This document shows positions 20,001-30,232 of a stretch of 64,000 bases of DNA, piece by piece (position 1 is the stretch's first letter; every line of letters starts with the position of its first letter). The DNA is from Nymphalis io (Eukaryota; Arthropoda; Insecta; Lepidoptera; Nymphalidae), in the NCBI RefSeq assembly GCF_905147045.1, contig NC_065903.1, forward strand, positions 558,001 through 622,000. The letters are read 5' to 3'. Below the pieces are notes generated by a model. The model was not told the origin of the DNA and made no database searches. It saw only the letters and a list, made by a program, of their open reading frames with translations. The translations under genes were made by a program, and so were the position numbers.

Positions 20001-23000
20001 TTTTTTTCTGTAATGTTATTTCAGTCCAATCGAACGTGTTTCCCACCCATCATCGACCCAAGTAGAGGCTTTAGTAACTTTTTTAGAGGAGAGACCTAGC
20101 CTGGCAAAAGGATTTCTGAGAAACCCTAACGCTAGAGCTAGAGCTTTGAAAGAATGGGACAAAATTACCACCCTCTTAAATAATACCATTGGGGGCTCAA
20201 TAAAATCTAGTAAAAAATGGATAAAGGTATTGAGTATTTATAAGACGAAAATAATATTTTTTAAATAATAACAAATGTAGAATAAGCTGTTACTTTTTTT
20301 TCTTGCTTAGTACTGGTCTGATAAAAAAAGCGCCGTAAAAAGAAAAGCTGTTGCACGTAATGCTGCCAGACTTAGGACTGGTGGTGCAGCTGAAGATATT
20401 CCTGAGTTATCAGAAATTGAAGAAAGGATATTGGCACTAATGAGTGCTCCTGGATTTGCAAATGGCGATGAACACCTGCCGTTGCAAGTTTTTGATGTTA
20501 GTATGCTTCCGTTTCATATTTTCCTTGAAATATATAAGTAGGTAGGTATTTTCATCAATCATTATAATTTCGCAGGAGCCAATACAATTATTTTCAGCCA
20601 GTCACCATTCGGAGAAAATAGTTGACCAGCCTGGCTCAAGTGCTCCTTACATTAATGTGAATGCTCTTCCTTTGGTAAGCAATACACTAATTTATCTATA
20701 TTGAGTATAAATTGGATTGTCCACCTACATCTACATTTAGTATAAATAAAATCTTTGATATTTGTATAGAATCTCGTTTTTAATTAATTTATTGTTCTTT
20801 AAAAATATGTAGTAATCAATTAGATTTTTTTCATAATAATGTCTATTTTAAGTATTAATGTCAGCACAAAACTATAATCCAAGACTGTTTTTAGGACAAT
20901 ATGAATGTTGGCACATATGTAAATCCAAACATCACTGTAAACCAGTATCCACGGCAAAGAGAGGTAAGATTATAAATTATGATTTGATAAAGTGCGTTTT
21001 GACAAAGAGTACACTTCAATAATGTATAATTATTTTGATTTTACCTTTAATTTTTTTAGCTAACTCCCGAACATCCAAGGCAAGCAGGAGATGCAACAAC
21101 AGTGAGAGACGGTGACAATACCAGTGCAACTCTGAGTAATTGCTTTATATTATTTTGGTTGAAAAAAATCCGAGATGGCCCAGTGGTTAGAACGCGTGAA
21201 TCTTAACCGATGATCGTGGGTTCGAATCCGAGCAAGCACTGAATTTTCATGTGCTCGTGCTTGACGGTGAAGGAAAACATCGTGAGGAAACAATGCAGGT
21301 GTCAAATTTCACTGAAATTCTGCCACATTTGTATTCCATCAATCCGCATTGGAGCAGCGTGGTGGAATAAAGTCTAAACCTTCTCCGCAAAAAAAGGAGA
21401 CCTTAGCCCAGCAGTGGGACATTCATAGGCTGTTACTGTTACTGATTTTGGTTGACTTATGTGCACTGGTTACACAATGTGTTATTGTAGCACAGATAAC
21501 AAATTTGTGTTTGATTATATGATATTGATTTTTATAATTTAAAACACACCAATACTCCCACACAGTAAACCAGCGATGTGTTCTACATAACGTTTTATAA
21601 ATTGGTTTCGTTAATATACACAATACAATAGTTAGTTCTTTTTTTTAAGCTTCCAGGCGCCGCACATTTCGTTCAATCAGGAGATCACCACCATCGCAAC
21701 GACACTCTCAGTTTAACAGCATGGCCGATAAATTTTTGAAATTGGAAGACCAGCGGATAGCACACGAAGGAAGAGTTGTCAAGGTGATGGAAGAGATGGC
21801 TCGAACTCACAATGTGCTGGCAGAGGGTGTCAAGGCTCAAGCAGAAGCACATATAGCTCTCGGAGAGGGGTTGAAAGCTCTGGGAGAAGGATTAAAGGCT
21901 CTGGCAGAATCAATTAAAAATAATTAAATTTATGCTTTGTTTATTTTGTTTACTATATAAAAATAGACTAGCAATTCGGTTACATTCTTAACCGTCCATA
22001 AAGATTGGAGAACCTAAATCCGTACGCGGTGAGATGAATTAATAAGTATTGGCCCTTGTGCATGTGGTCACACCGTGGGGAGATATCATTTTGTTTTGTT
22101 TCTACTATGACACAAATAACTTATTAATTGTCATCAAGTCTTTAGTATAAAGATACTTAGTATATTAATTATGACAGGCATATCTTGCATAGAACCTCCT
22201 ACTCCTAACCTACTCACGCGTAGCCTTGTGACTATTAAGTAGTTTACTAATCAAAGATATTAAGATGAAAGCATAAACAATTTAATACTTTTTACTAATT
22301 TGACATATTCCTAACATTCACCCCTCCATATCTTGTATCAACATGAAATATATTCAAATCGACATCAACATTACTATTTATATAAAATAGGGTAGGCAGA
22401 TTGGCAAACGGGCAAACTGTTTGGTCACAACTGCCCATAGACATTGGCTATAAGAAATATTAACAATCCTTTACATCGTTAATGGAACTGGGCGGTATGT
22501 CCCTTGTCCCTATAGTTACACTGCCTCACACACCCTTCAAAACGGAACACAACTATACTAGGTATTTGCTTTTTGACAGTAGAATATGTGATGTGTGGGT
22601 GGTACCTACCCAGACGGGCTCACAAAGCCTTCCCACCAATTGATTAATATTAAATCGGTAAATAAATTGAGTTGGTCACACATATACAATTACCAATATA
22701 ACATTTTTTGCGTGAAATCCTTTTCGTCTGAAATATCTCATCATTGTTGCGGTCTTAATATTATAACGAATGTACCGTCTATGCACCTAAAATCCTGAAA
22801 TGCCTCGCGGGAGATTTTGAGGGAACTATTCGCATCTGAAAGTATCGGTCGTATCACTTACACTCGTGTAATTTCATTCGTTTTACAGAATACCAAAAAG
22901 TTTTCATTGAAAATTCAGAAGTGAGATCGAAAGTGAGTTTTGCCGAATGGCCCAGCAGGGGAGTAATTTTCATATTTTAAAATATAAATAGCTTGTTTGC

Positions 23001-23651
23001 TTAGATTTATAAGTAAACGTCATCTTCATCGTAAATAAAATGATCTGCAATATATATGTATTAAAAATGATTATCCTAGTCGACGGTGGTGCTCATGGCG
23101 TTAATCCTCGTTCGCAGACGGAACCCGCAGCACCTGGCGCAGTTCAGTCACCCGCGCGACGCGGACTGGGGCGCGGGCGAGCGCGGCGAGTGTCCGTACG
23201 GCGCCGCCTGCCGCAAGGCAGACGCGCGCCACTGGCGCTGCCACGACCACCCGCCCGGCACGCTGCCGCCGCCCCGCGCAGGTACGAGCACGACTGGGGG
23301 CCTCCCACCCCAACAGGCACGAGGGACATCATATCTTAGTTCCCTAGGTGTTTAATATTTCTTACAATGCCGACGTCTATGGGCGACGGTGATCCGCATA
23401 ACCACGTGATCCATTTACTACGTCAGTCTGCCTACGTAATACAATAATTCAAAAACTCCCTGCGACATAAAACAAGACTGACCAGCCGTGGGAAATGTGT
23501 TTTCTTATACATTTCTTTTTTAGGTGTGCAAGTCGTCGAACGACGCGGCAACGTATTCATCATAAATGCACAGACAGTAAATTTTTACGATGATCATTTT
23601 GAAGTAGAGGACACCGATGGTGATAGCGTCGATTACGATTACGAATTCTAA
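17038..23651 (+). CDS. APLF: APLF-like FHA and PBZ DNA-repair/histone-chaperone protein (isoform with first terminal exon)
   Basis: Relative of human aprataxin-and-PNK-like factor, which binds poly(ADP-ribose), XRCC1/XRCC4 and histones in strand-break repair. Exons: 17038-17133, 17337-17408, 17518-17851, 18338-18618, 19384-19472, 23118-23281 and 23524-23651, giving 387 residues. An FHA domain spans about 1-105 (IIGRG at 24-28, RISREHGE at 37-44, NPCFF near 60). A low-complexity acidic/Ser linker follows. Then come two tandem PBZ zinc fingers: C283-C289-H296-H302 and C316-C322-H329-H335, each C-X5-C-X6-H-X5-H. The first finger is split by a 3.6-kb intron that contains another gene. The last exon is an acidic tail ending DYDYEF. 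A poly(A) signal is at 23711-23716. I see no obvious Ku-binding motif. An alternative last exon is at 23771. Confidence 0.9.
17982..18131 (+). repeat. Family B retroposon with internal deletion
   Basis: Starts TTTGTGCAAGTTCATCTGGG and includes ACCACCCACTCATTAGATAT. It then jumps from GTGAATGAGCCAG straight to GTGGCCCATATGCTCGTCCG. The missing middle joins at a short CAG repeat present at both breakpoints, consistent with a slippage or end-joining deletion. It is in APLF intron 3. Confidence 0.75.
19918..21927 (+). CDS. Myb/SANT-like DNA-binding protein nested in an APLF intron
   Basis: Seven coding exons join in frame: 19918-19922, 20025-20226, 20311-20496, 20576-20674, 20895-20963, 21060-21135 and 21650-21927, giving 304 residues. 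The first exon supplies only ATG-TA before a consensus GTAAGT donor. Residues about 13-95 form a Myb/SANT-like domain of the Harbinger-associated type (STQVEALVTFLEERPSLAKG; KEWDKITTLL; SKKWIKYWSDKKSAVKRK), followed by the usual TGG linker and a helix ELSEIEERILAL. The C-terminus (237-304) is a predicted coiled coil with tandem heptads (EGLKALGEGLKAL). All frames are open, so the gene looks intact even though the partner nuclease is absent. It may be a transposon gene or a domesticated one. It lies on the same strand as APLF. Confidence 0.8.
21170..21443 (+). repeat. Metulj-like SINE, near full length
   Basis: Head CGAGATGGCCCAGTGGTTAG, B box GGGTTCGAATCC, body ACATCGTGAGGAAACAATGC, GGAGCAGCGTGGTGGAATAA, and tail CCCAGCAGTGGGACATTCAT. 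It sits in the last intron of the Myb/SANT-like gene. Confidence 0.9.
22383..22639 (-). repeat. Family B retroposon, minus, diverged
   Basis: Reverse-complement blocks CCCATAGACATTGGC, GGTACCTACCCAGACGGGCT and CACCCTTCAAAACGGAACAC. It is more diverged than the copies at 27.1, 39.0 and 60.0 kb. Confidence 0.8.
23313..23447 (+). repeat. Family B retroposon fragment
   Basis: AGGCACGAGGGACATCATAT, CTTAGTTCCC and TTTCTTACAATGCCGACGTC, located just 32 bp after the donor of APLF exon 6. Confidence 0.7.
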
Positions 23652-23710
23652 ACACAGAATATATATCTAAGTTGCACTTGTAATATATATTAACGATTAT
23701 GTTCCTGAAA

Positions 23711-23716
23711 AATAAA
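23711..23716 (+). terminator. Proximal APLF poly(A) signal
   Basis: AATAAA 60 bp after the stop of the first alternative last exon. Confidence 0.65.
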
Positions 23717-23770
23717 TATGTCGTTATATAAATGGTTTTTTATTATTCACGGGAAGAAATTGTCTAACAG

Positions 23771-23967
23771 GTCAAAAGAAAAGACAAAAGCAAAATAATC
23801 CCGATGTGTTGCCAGTTCAAAATATTGTGACGGGAAAGAGGATTCGTAGAACAATTCAGAGGGAAAATTGGAGTGATGGCGACTCAGATACTGAACCTGA
23901 TCCATTCGGTACGGACGAATCAGACGAGTGGGAGCCTGACAATCTTGATTATTCAGAAGATATTTAA
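23771..23967 (+). CDS. APLF: Alternative terminal exon of APLF
   Basis: A second last exon with a pyrimidine-rich acceptor (CTAACAG before GTCAAAAG). It accepts the single G left by exon 6 (23281), as the exon at 23524 does, and encodes 65 residues beginning (G)QKKRQKQNNPDVLPVQ and ending acidic: DGDSDTEPDPFGTDESDEWE then PDNLDYSEDI. This resembles the human APLF C-terminus (DEDSDWEP), the histone-binding acidic region. The alternative isoform would have 410 residues. It has its own poly(A) signal at 23977-23982. Confidence 0.75.
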
Positions 23968-23976
23968 AGTTAATTC

Positions 23977-23982
23977 AATAAA
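23977..23982 (+). terminator. Distal APLF poly(A) signal
   Basis: AATAAA 10 bp after the stop of the second alternative last exon, followed by a T-rich stretch. Confidence 0.65.
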
Positions 23983-24655
23983 ATTGTATTTTTTTTATTG
24001 TTTTTATTTTCTTTATTAATCATTACTTTTATTCAGGTAACAATAATGGACTTATGTTCGTTATAAATTGCAAAATAACAATTAATTAATGAAATATTAC
24101 AAATATAAGGTTGCTAAGCTGAACAACAATAGCGAATTATATTGTACGCTTATACTGTAGGTATTGGAGCATTATAAGAAACAATTTTAAGATTTTCTAG
24201 AGATAAAATCTTATATACTACACCGGGTTAATTGTTGGTTTAACAAATAAACTGCTCTATTATAGAGTACGGTACGAATACACGTGTGCATAAGCAGAAA
24301 CGGCCAATTCTCATAACAAGACAATCTTCATATATTGATTGGATATAATATATTGATAGATGACACATATGCCCATCCACCAAGGATATATATAAAAAAG
24401 TCTGACCTATAGTATATAAAAAAATACAAAACGGCTCTTCGTAACACGGAATTCAAAGTCCCAGACCTTTCATTAGCATCCGAACATAGAAATCTCTTCT
24501 CTTTCTTAATATAAAATGTAAGTAGTTTTAACCTTATTACAAATGGAAAAGTGAGTTTGTTTGTTACACTTCCATGTCTGAACTTCTCAACCATCAGCTA
24601 ATATATTTTTCAGGACGAAATAAAACGAATGTTTTATAATCAAAGTTAATATTAT
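23983..24655. other. Intergenic region between APLF and TRAX
   Basis: Convergent 3' flanks of two genes. AT-rich; no repeat or coding feature recognised. Confidence 0.5.
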
Positions 24656-26832
24656 TCAATAAAATCCTTCATCATCCGAGTGTTCGATTGTATCCCACTC
24701 AGGTTTGACTGGCAACAACAACAGTGGCGGGGCCTCCCCTCCCCGCACTCGTAAAGCGTACACGGCTGCCTCCACCTTGGCGACATTGTTGCGGGTTGTG
24801 GACATCTTACGAGCTAGCTCTTTACCCATGGAAAATAGTCCTGTAATTATGTATACAATTTAATTAGAACATAAAATATTACAAAATAAGGTTTTAATTT
24901 GGAGATATTAGTGCAGTCTGTCGAGTCTTTTTTGCAAGCTTTCAAAATTGTAAATTCACCTGTTGGAAGGTTGCGACTGAATTTTGACCCAACTATTTGA
25001 GAACTTTAACACACAATTTTTGGTTATTTGACAATAGAATAGAACAGGTTCTACATTTCATTTGTTTCAGTAATGTATTAAATGAAGGCTTAATTTTAAA
25101 CGGTTTTTTCTTCATAATGGTCTACATATGGGTTTATGTGCACACCAGTAAAGCCAGGCAGCGCATGTACACAAAAACATAATATATTATACACCTAAAC
25201 GTTCGTCATAAATCTGTTCGGAGATTTTAGCATTCAGACATGCAGGCAGACAGTGGGGGACTTTGTTTTATATTTATCGTTGTTTTTGAGTTATTGTTGC
25301 TTTAACATAATTATATTTTTAGCAAAGACAATATGGCCACACAATATATTTATTTATAGCATTTCTATATAGAAATCTCATTGAAAAAGATTGTTAAAAA
25401 TTTATAATAAAAAAAATAATTAATAATTATATACACATTTAAGTCCCACAAGTCTCATGTTTCATAGAAATCAAATCATGACAAATCTATCCTTACATTT
25501 TTAATATTAGTTAGTTAAATAAAAAAAAAACCAATTATACCTAAATATCCTGTGTATAGATCTCTAACCACTTGACAAGCATGAAAGCATGCCTGGCTCT
25601 CCCCACTTGATATAGAATTGATCGCTTTCCGCATCAATTCCCCAGTGAGATCTGCAATGCCGAGCATGTAGTCAGTTTGTGTTAACAATGTGACCACAAC
25701 CCTCTCTTCTTCATCGCCTTCTTTTACCATATACTGAAATTCCTTCTGTACTTCTGACCATGTGATAATCACTTTGCTCTCCATTAAAGAGCAGAAAGTT
25801 CTAGCTTCAATGAATTCTTGCAACCCTGCTGTGACTGCTCGGGAATGCAAGTATGCTGGAACATTTTCAAGTTCTAAGCCAATACTCCTTATCGGTCCTT
25901 TGGTAAGCTTTTGAAGGCGTTCATTTGCTTCTTTCACAGCCTTTTCTGCAGCTTCTTCACTATAACAGTGAAAAAAAGTTATTCAGCCAATTCTAATTTC
26001 AAATAGTACAAATATTTGTAATTTTCAAAAATGGTAAAAATTAAAGGCGAAAGATTTATACGTTTTGAAGGGAAACCAGATGGCCCAGTGGTAAGAACGC
26101 GTGAATCTTAACCGATGAACGTGGGTTCAAACCCGGGCGAGCACCTCTGAATTTACATGTGCTTAATTTCTGTTTATAATTCATCTCGTGCTTTTCGGTG
26201 AAGGAAAACATGGTGAGCAAACCTGCATGTGTCAAATTTCATCGAAATTCTGCCACATGTGTATTCTACCAACCCGCACTGGAGCAGCGTGGTGGAATAA
26301 GCTCCAAACCTTCTCCTCAAAAAAGGGGAGGCCTTAGCCCAGCAGTGGGACATTTACAGGCTGTACTGTACTGGTAAAAATTATGATTAAAAAAAATTTT
26401 GGTATGTTATAAATAACAAATTAATTAAAAGAAGAAAGTTAGAGAAGAGTTACTTCTTTTTGTTTTAAACTTTAAAAAGTATATTATCAATGTCTACACT
26501 AAAAGTATTTACAAAAACCTACGTTATAGCAGAATGTAAAAGGAATATTATCCTCTTGCTTTCTATGGTTATATCCCTAGAGAGTTTAACCAGTCTCTCA
26601 TGTCTATCTTGACGCTCATTTAGTTTCAAAGCTGCTTCTTTAAACATCGCCAAAACCGGACTATCTGCTGGTAAGGATATGGCCGTTTCTTTTGCTACAT
26701 TGGATAATGTTGTTTGGGCATGCCTTTGCCGGTTACCACGATATTTACCTACAAAACGTGATATTTAGTAAAAATAAAAACACAAAATATATTTATGCAA
26801 TTCAGACTGACTGAAATACCTCGTCCAGACAT
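24656..26832 (-). CDS. Trax: Translin-associated factor X (TRAX), C3PO nuclease subunit
   Basis: Catalytic partner of translin in C3PO, the Mg-dependent endoribonuclease that removes the passenger strand during RISC activation and trims tRNA leaders. Exons 26820-26832, 26523-26748, 25541-25959 and 24656-24840 join to 280 residues. Homology is clear: ERLVKLSRDITIESKRIIFL near 58-77, GLQEFIEARTF, IADLTGELMR, and KVEAAVYALRVRGGE near the end. The residues equivalent to the human catalytic set (E126, E129, D193, E197) are kept as E128, E131, D183 and E187. The protein ends DDEGFY. It is head to head with ARPC1 and tail to tail with APLF. The translin gene itself is not in this window. Confidence 0.95.
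26076..26370 (+). repeat. Metulj-like SINE, full length
   Basis: Contains AGATGGCCCAGTGGTAAGAA, B box GGGTTCAAACCC, TGGAGCAGCGTGGTGGAATA and CCCAGCAGTGGGACATTTAC. It is antisense in TRAX intron 2. Confidence 0.9.
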
Positions 26833-27144
26833 GGCTTAAATGATAAGTTATATTATATGCTTTTATAAACAATATTAGAGACTCTTAAAATGTTATTTAT
26901 TTTGCTCGAGTAACTATTTACTGTACAATGTAGATAGATATAAACAATAAGACAAATGAATTGACAATGACATGGAATTTGTCGGAGTTGTCAACAGTGA
27001 TGCTAAATTTATTACTTCGTACCATACAACAGGTAAAATAAAATTTTGCTAAAAAACTAGAAAAAAAATGTACGCATTGAAATTTTTATAAAACAATAGT
27101 AAATTATTCAAATGAAATATCTTTATTATAAGTTGTAATTAATA

Positions 27145-27438
27145 TTTTTTTTTTTTTAGAATAGGAAGGTGGACGAGCATATGGGCCACCTGATGGTAAG
27201 TGATCACAAAACGCCCTTAGACATTGGCATTGTAAGAAATGTCAACCATCGCTTATAGCCAATGCGCCACCAACCTTGGGAACTAAGATTTTATGTCCCT
27301 TGTGCCTGTAATTACACTGGCTCACTCACCCTTCAAACCGAAACACAACAATATCAAGTATTGCTGTTTTGCGGTAGAATATCTGATGACTGGGTGGTAC
27401 CTACCCAGACGAGCTTGCACAAAGCCCTACCACCAGTA
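27145..27438 (-). repeat. Family B retroposon, full length, minus
   Basis: Starts with a poly-T (the reversed A tail) and ends CCCTACCACCAGT. It is nearly identical to the reverse complement of the 39043 copy, including the unusual GGCTATAAGCGATGGTTGAC block. It lies between TRAX and ARPC1. Confidence 0.88.
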
Positions 27439-28456
27439 AAAATATTTTAATATTAGAATACTACATGTTTAATATTAGAATACTACTTTTAGTATTTGGT
27501 ATTTAGATACAAACAAGGAGTTAGTTTTATAGCCTTTGTTAACAAATTCGGAGCACTAATTTGCCAATTACACTCAACTAAGAAGTTTATATTTGCTATA
27601 GTGTCAATATTATTTTTATCGAATCTGGCCCTTACCTGAAATTCCCTATATAAGAAGTATTATTTGAATATCGTCACAATCACAATCAATGAGCGCAGCA
27701 TCGCTTTTGTACATTCTCATATTATCTATTTTAAATTTTATTTACACAACATCTCGTCATGTGGCTTGAAAAGTCTTTATGAAGCTTAAAAGATCATGAT
27801 CGTAAATCGTATTAGTCCTAAGAAAGTCGTATAAATTTCATCGTTCTCATCTATATAACAAATGCCTATGTATCAAATTTAACAATTTTTATATAATATT
27901 ATTCTCTATGTAATCTCGAATCGAATCTTTTTTTATAAAATATTTTTTTTAATAAAATTAATAAAGTTAAAAAAGAAATGTTATAGTTTTAAGTTTGCTT
28001 ACTAACAATGATATTATAAAAATAAACTTACGGGTTTAATCATATTTTGTATAATAATATTAAGGTTAAGCTGTTAGATGCCACTTATCATTTTATGTTC
28101 ACGTTAAAAAAGTTGTCAGTACCAAGTTGTCACTGTCAGATTTTTTGTTGCTGTGCGGTCGGTATCTAATTGGTTTACTATTTACAGAAAACTAATTGAG
28201 AATTAAAATACACTTTGAATTTTACTTTCATTAATACTTGTTCATTATTTGCAAAAGAAATTCGTGTTGACTGCCCAGAGTCCGCGAATTTCGAGTAATT
28301 TTAAAACTTTTTACTAAACGTAAGACGTTTATCGAGTAAGTATTATACTTAGCGAATTAACTTACGTGTATATAAGAAATTCATATAAGATTCACTGATC
28401 CATAACTTTGGTACGTTCATATTATCAATTTTAAAACTACTTTTTAGGTTTACATC
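27439..28456. promoter_or_regulatory. Upstream region and 5' leader of ARPC1
   Basis: AT-rich. A donor-like GTAAGTATT begins at 28336, and an acceptor TTTTTAG ends at 28447, ten bases before the ARPC1 ATG. This suggests a non-coding first exon ending near 28335. TRAX reads away from 26832, so the promoters are divergent, with a SINE between them. No other feature recognised. Confidence 0.45.
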
Positions 28457-29654
28457 ATGTCTCAAACCTTAACATTCGGTGACTCATGCGCTCCGATAAC
28501 ATGTCATGCTTGGAATAAGGATAGGAACCGTGAGTACTGAGTATTTCGACAATAACAGCCATGGCTGCTTGATGACTAATCTGAATTTAATTAATGTTTT
28601 TCTTTTTGCAGAAATTGCTTTTTCGCCTAACAACAATGAAGTCCATATATATCAGAAAGAAGGAAGTGAGTGGAAGCAGACTGACAATCTTGTCGAACAC
28701 GATATGAGAGTGATGGGAATAGATTGGGCTCCTAACACCAATAGAATTGTAACTTGCTCTGTTGACCGTAATGCTTATGTCTGGACCCAGGGAGATGATG
28801 GAAAATGGACAACAACTCTTGTATTACTGCGCATTAATCGCGCCGCTACTTGCGTGAAGTGGTCTCCAATGGAAAATAAATTTGCTGTTGGGTCAGGGGC
28901 TCGATTGATCTCCATCTGCTACTTTGAGAAAGAGAACAATTGGTGGGTATCAAAGCACATCAAAAAACCTATCCGCTCAACTGTGACCACTCTGGACTGG
29001 CATCCAAATAACATTCTTCTGGTGGCTGGATCTTCGGATTTTAAGGTCAGGGTGTTTTCTGCATATATTAAGGATATTGAAGACCAACCTGGACCTAATG
29101 TTTGGGGTTCCAAACTTCCTTTGGGTCAGCTATTAGCCGAGTTCCCTTCAGCTGGAAGTGGTTGGGTACACAGTGTTTCTTTTTCTGCTGATGGTAATAA
29201 AGTGGCTTGGGTTGGACATGATAGTTCGATCAATGTTGCTGATGCTACTCAAGGCAAAACTGTAATTAAACTTAAGACTGAATACTTGCCATTTTTGGGG
29301 TGTATTTGGATATCAAACAATACCCTCATTGTGGCAGGGCATAGCTGCATTCCATTACTTTACTGCCATGAAGGTGATGAAATCAAATTTGTTGCCAAAT
29401 TAGACAATACTCAAAGAAAAGAATCAGGAGGCTTGTCTGCCATGAAGAAATTCCAGTCACTAGATCGTCAAGCTCGCATTGAGACAAGTGATACATATTT
29501 GGATTCTATTCATCAAAATGCTATCACTTGCATAAATCTTTTTAAAGGAACTAAGGCAGATGCTGTCAAGTTTAGTACTTCTGGATTAGATGGTCAGCTA
29601 GTCACTTGGGACCTCAGGTCTATTGAGTCACTTGAGGATCTAAGGATTCACTAA
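28457..29654 (+). CDS. Arpc1: ARP2/3 complex subunit 1 (p41-Arc), WD40 protein
   Basis: Beta-propeller subunit of the seven-member Arp2/3 complex, which nucleates branched actin filaments. Exons 28457-28529 and 28612-29654 join to 371 residues. The sequence follows human ARPC1 closely: ITCHAWNKDRNQIAFSPNN, then MGIDWAPNTNRIVTCSVDRN, INRAATCVKWSP, KFAVGSGARLISICYFEKEN, WWVSKHIKKPIRSTV, LDWHPNN and SDFKVRVFSAYIK, with the C-terminal GLDGQLVTWDLRS...LRIH. The first intron is phase 1, inside the Gln codon before IAFSP. A poly(A) signal lies at 29878-29883. It is tail to tail with Sec71. Confidence 0.97.
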
Positions 29655-29877
29655 AAGAAAACACAAACTAAATGAATCATTTTATTTATTTTATAAGTGA
29701 TAATATAATCAGTTTGCTTTCGAGTTCTGAAATCACTCAATTAGAAAATGAAAGGGCATGGAAAGCTGTGAAATACATCACAATCACAGTTTGATCAGTC
29801 TAGCAAGAAAGAAAACACAAAGCTATCAGCGGTGAGTGAAATCAGCCCCCCGTATTGTAAAAACCTCAAATATACAG

Positions 29878-29883
29878 AATAAA
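29878..29883 (+). terminator. Poly(A) signal of ARPC1
   Basis: AATAAA 224 bp downstream of the ARPC1 stop codon. Confidence 0.6.
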
Positions 29884-30232
29884 CTATAATAGTTACAACA
29901 TCTATGATTTTTATTATACAATTTAAATTTTAACTTTGATAATCAAATAATTTATATAAATTAGACTATAAGACTACTACAGTCTATGTATAATAGATCA
30001 CTTTTAATACTACTGAAGTACTGATGCTGTCATAACATTAAAAATTTATGAAATTAACAAATGTTTTTTATTCATCGACAGACACACCTCCTAGGGACTT
30101 TAGCTTATAACAGATTATTGTATTTTTCCCCATAGAAGGGTGGCTCGTCTTTATAAATAGTTATATTAACATCAAAGTCATACTTTAACCTACTAAACTA
30201 TAAGGCCATTTCGTTTGTAAATAATAAGCAAT

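Larger units (their letters stand above)
19513..22953. mobile_element. Harbinger-like DNA element inside an APLF intron
   Basis: The left end (from GACCGATTCTGTAATTCA) and the reverse complement of the right end (from GGGCCATTCGGCAAAACTCA) align over about 120 bp, including the shared block TTGGTATTCTGTAA and a following GTGATA. These form long imperfect terminal inverted repeats. The element encloses a Myb/SANT-like gene, as two-gene PIF/Harbinger elements do, but no DDE nuclease frame was seen. Two later SINE insertions (21170 and 22383) lie inside it. Exact ends and the 3-bp target duplication could not be fixed by eye. Confidence 0.6.

Noticed and set aside
27262..27450. Short open frames repeated at 27.3, 39.0 and 60.0 kb with nearly the same peptide
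   Set aside because: They lie inside family B retroposons. The identity reflects repeat copies, not a gene family.
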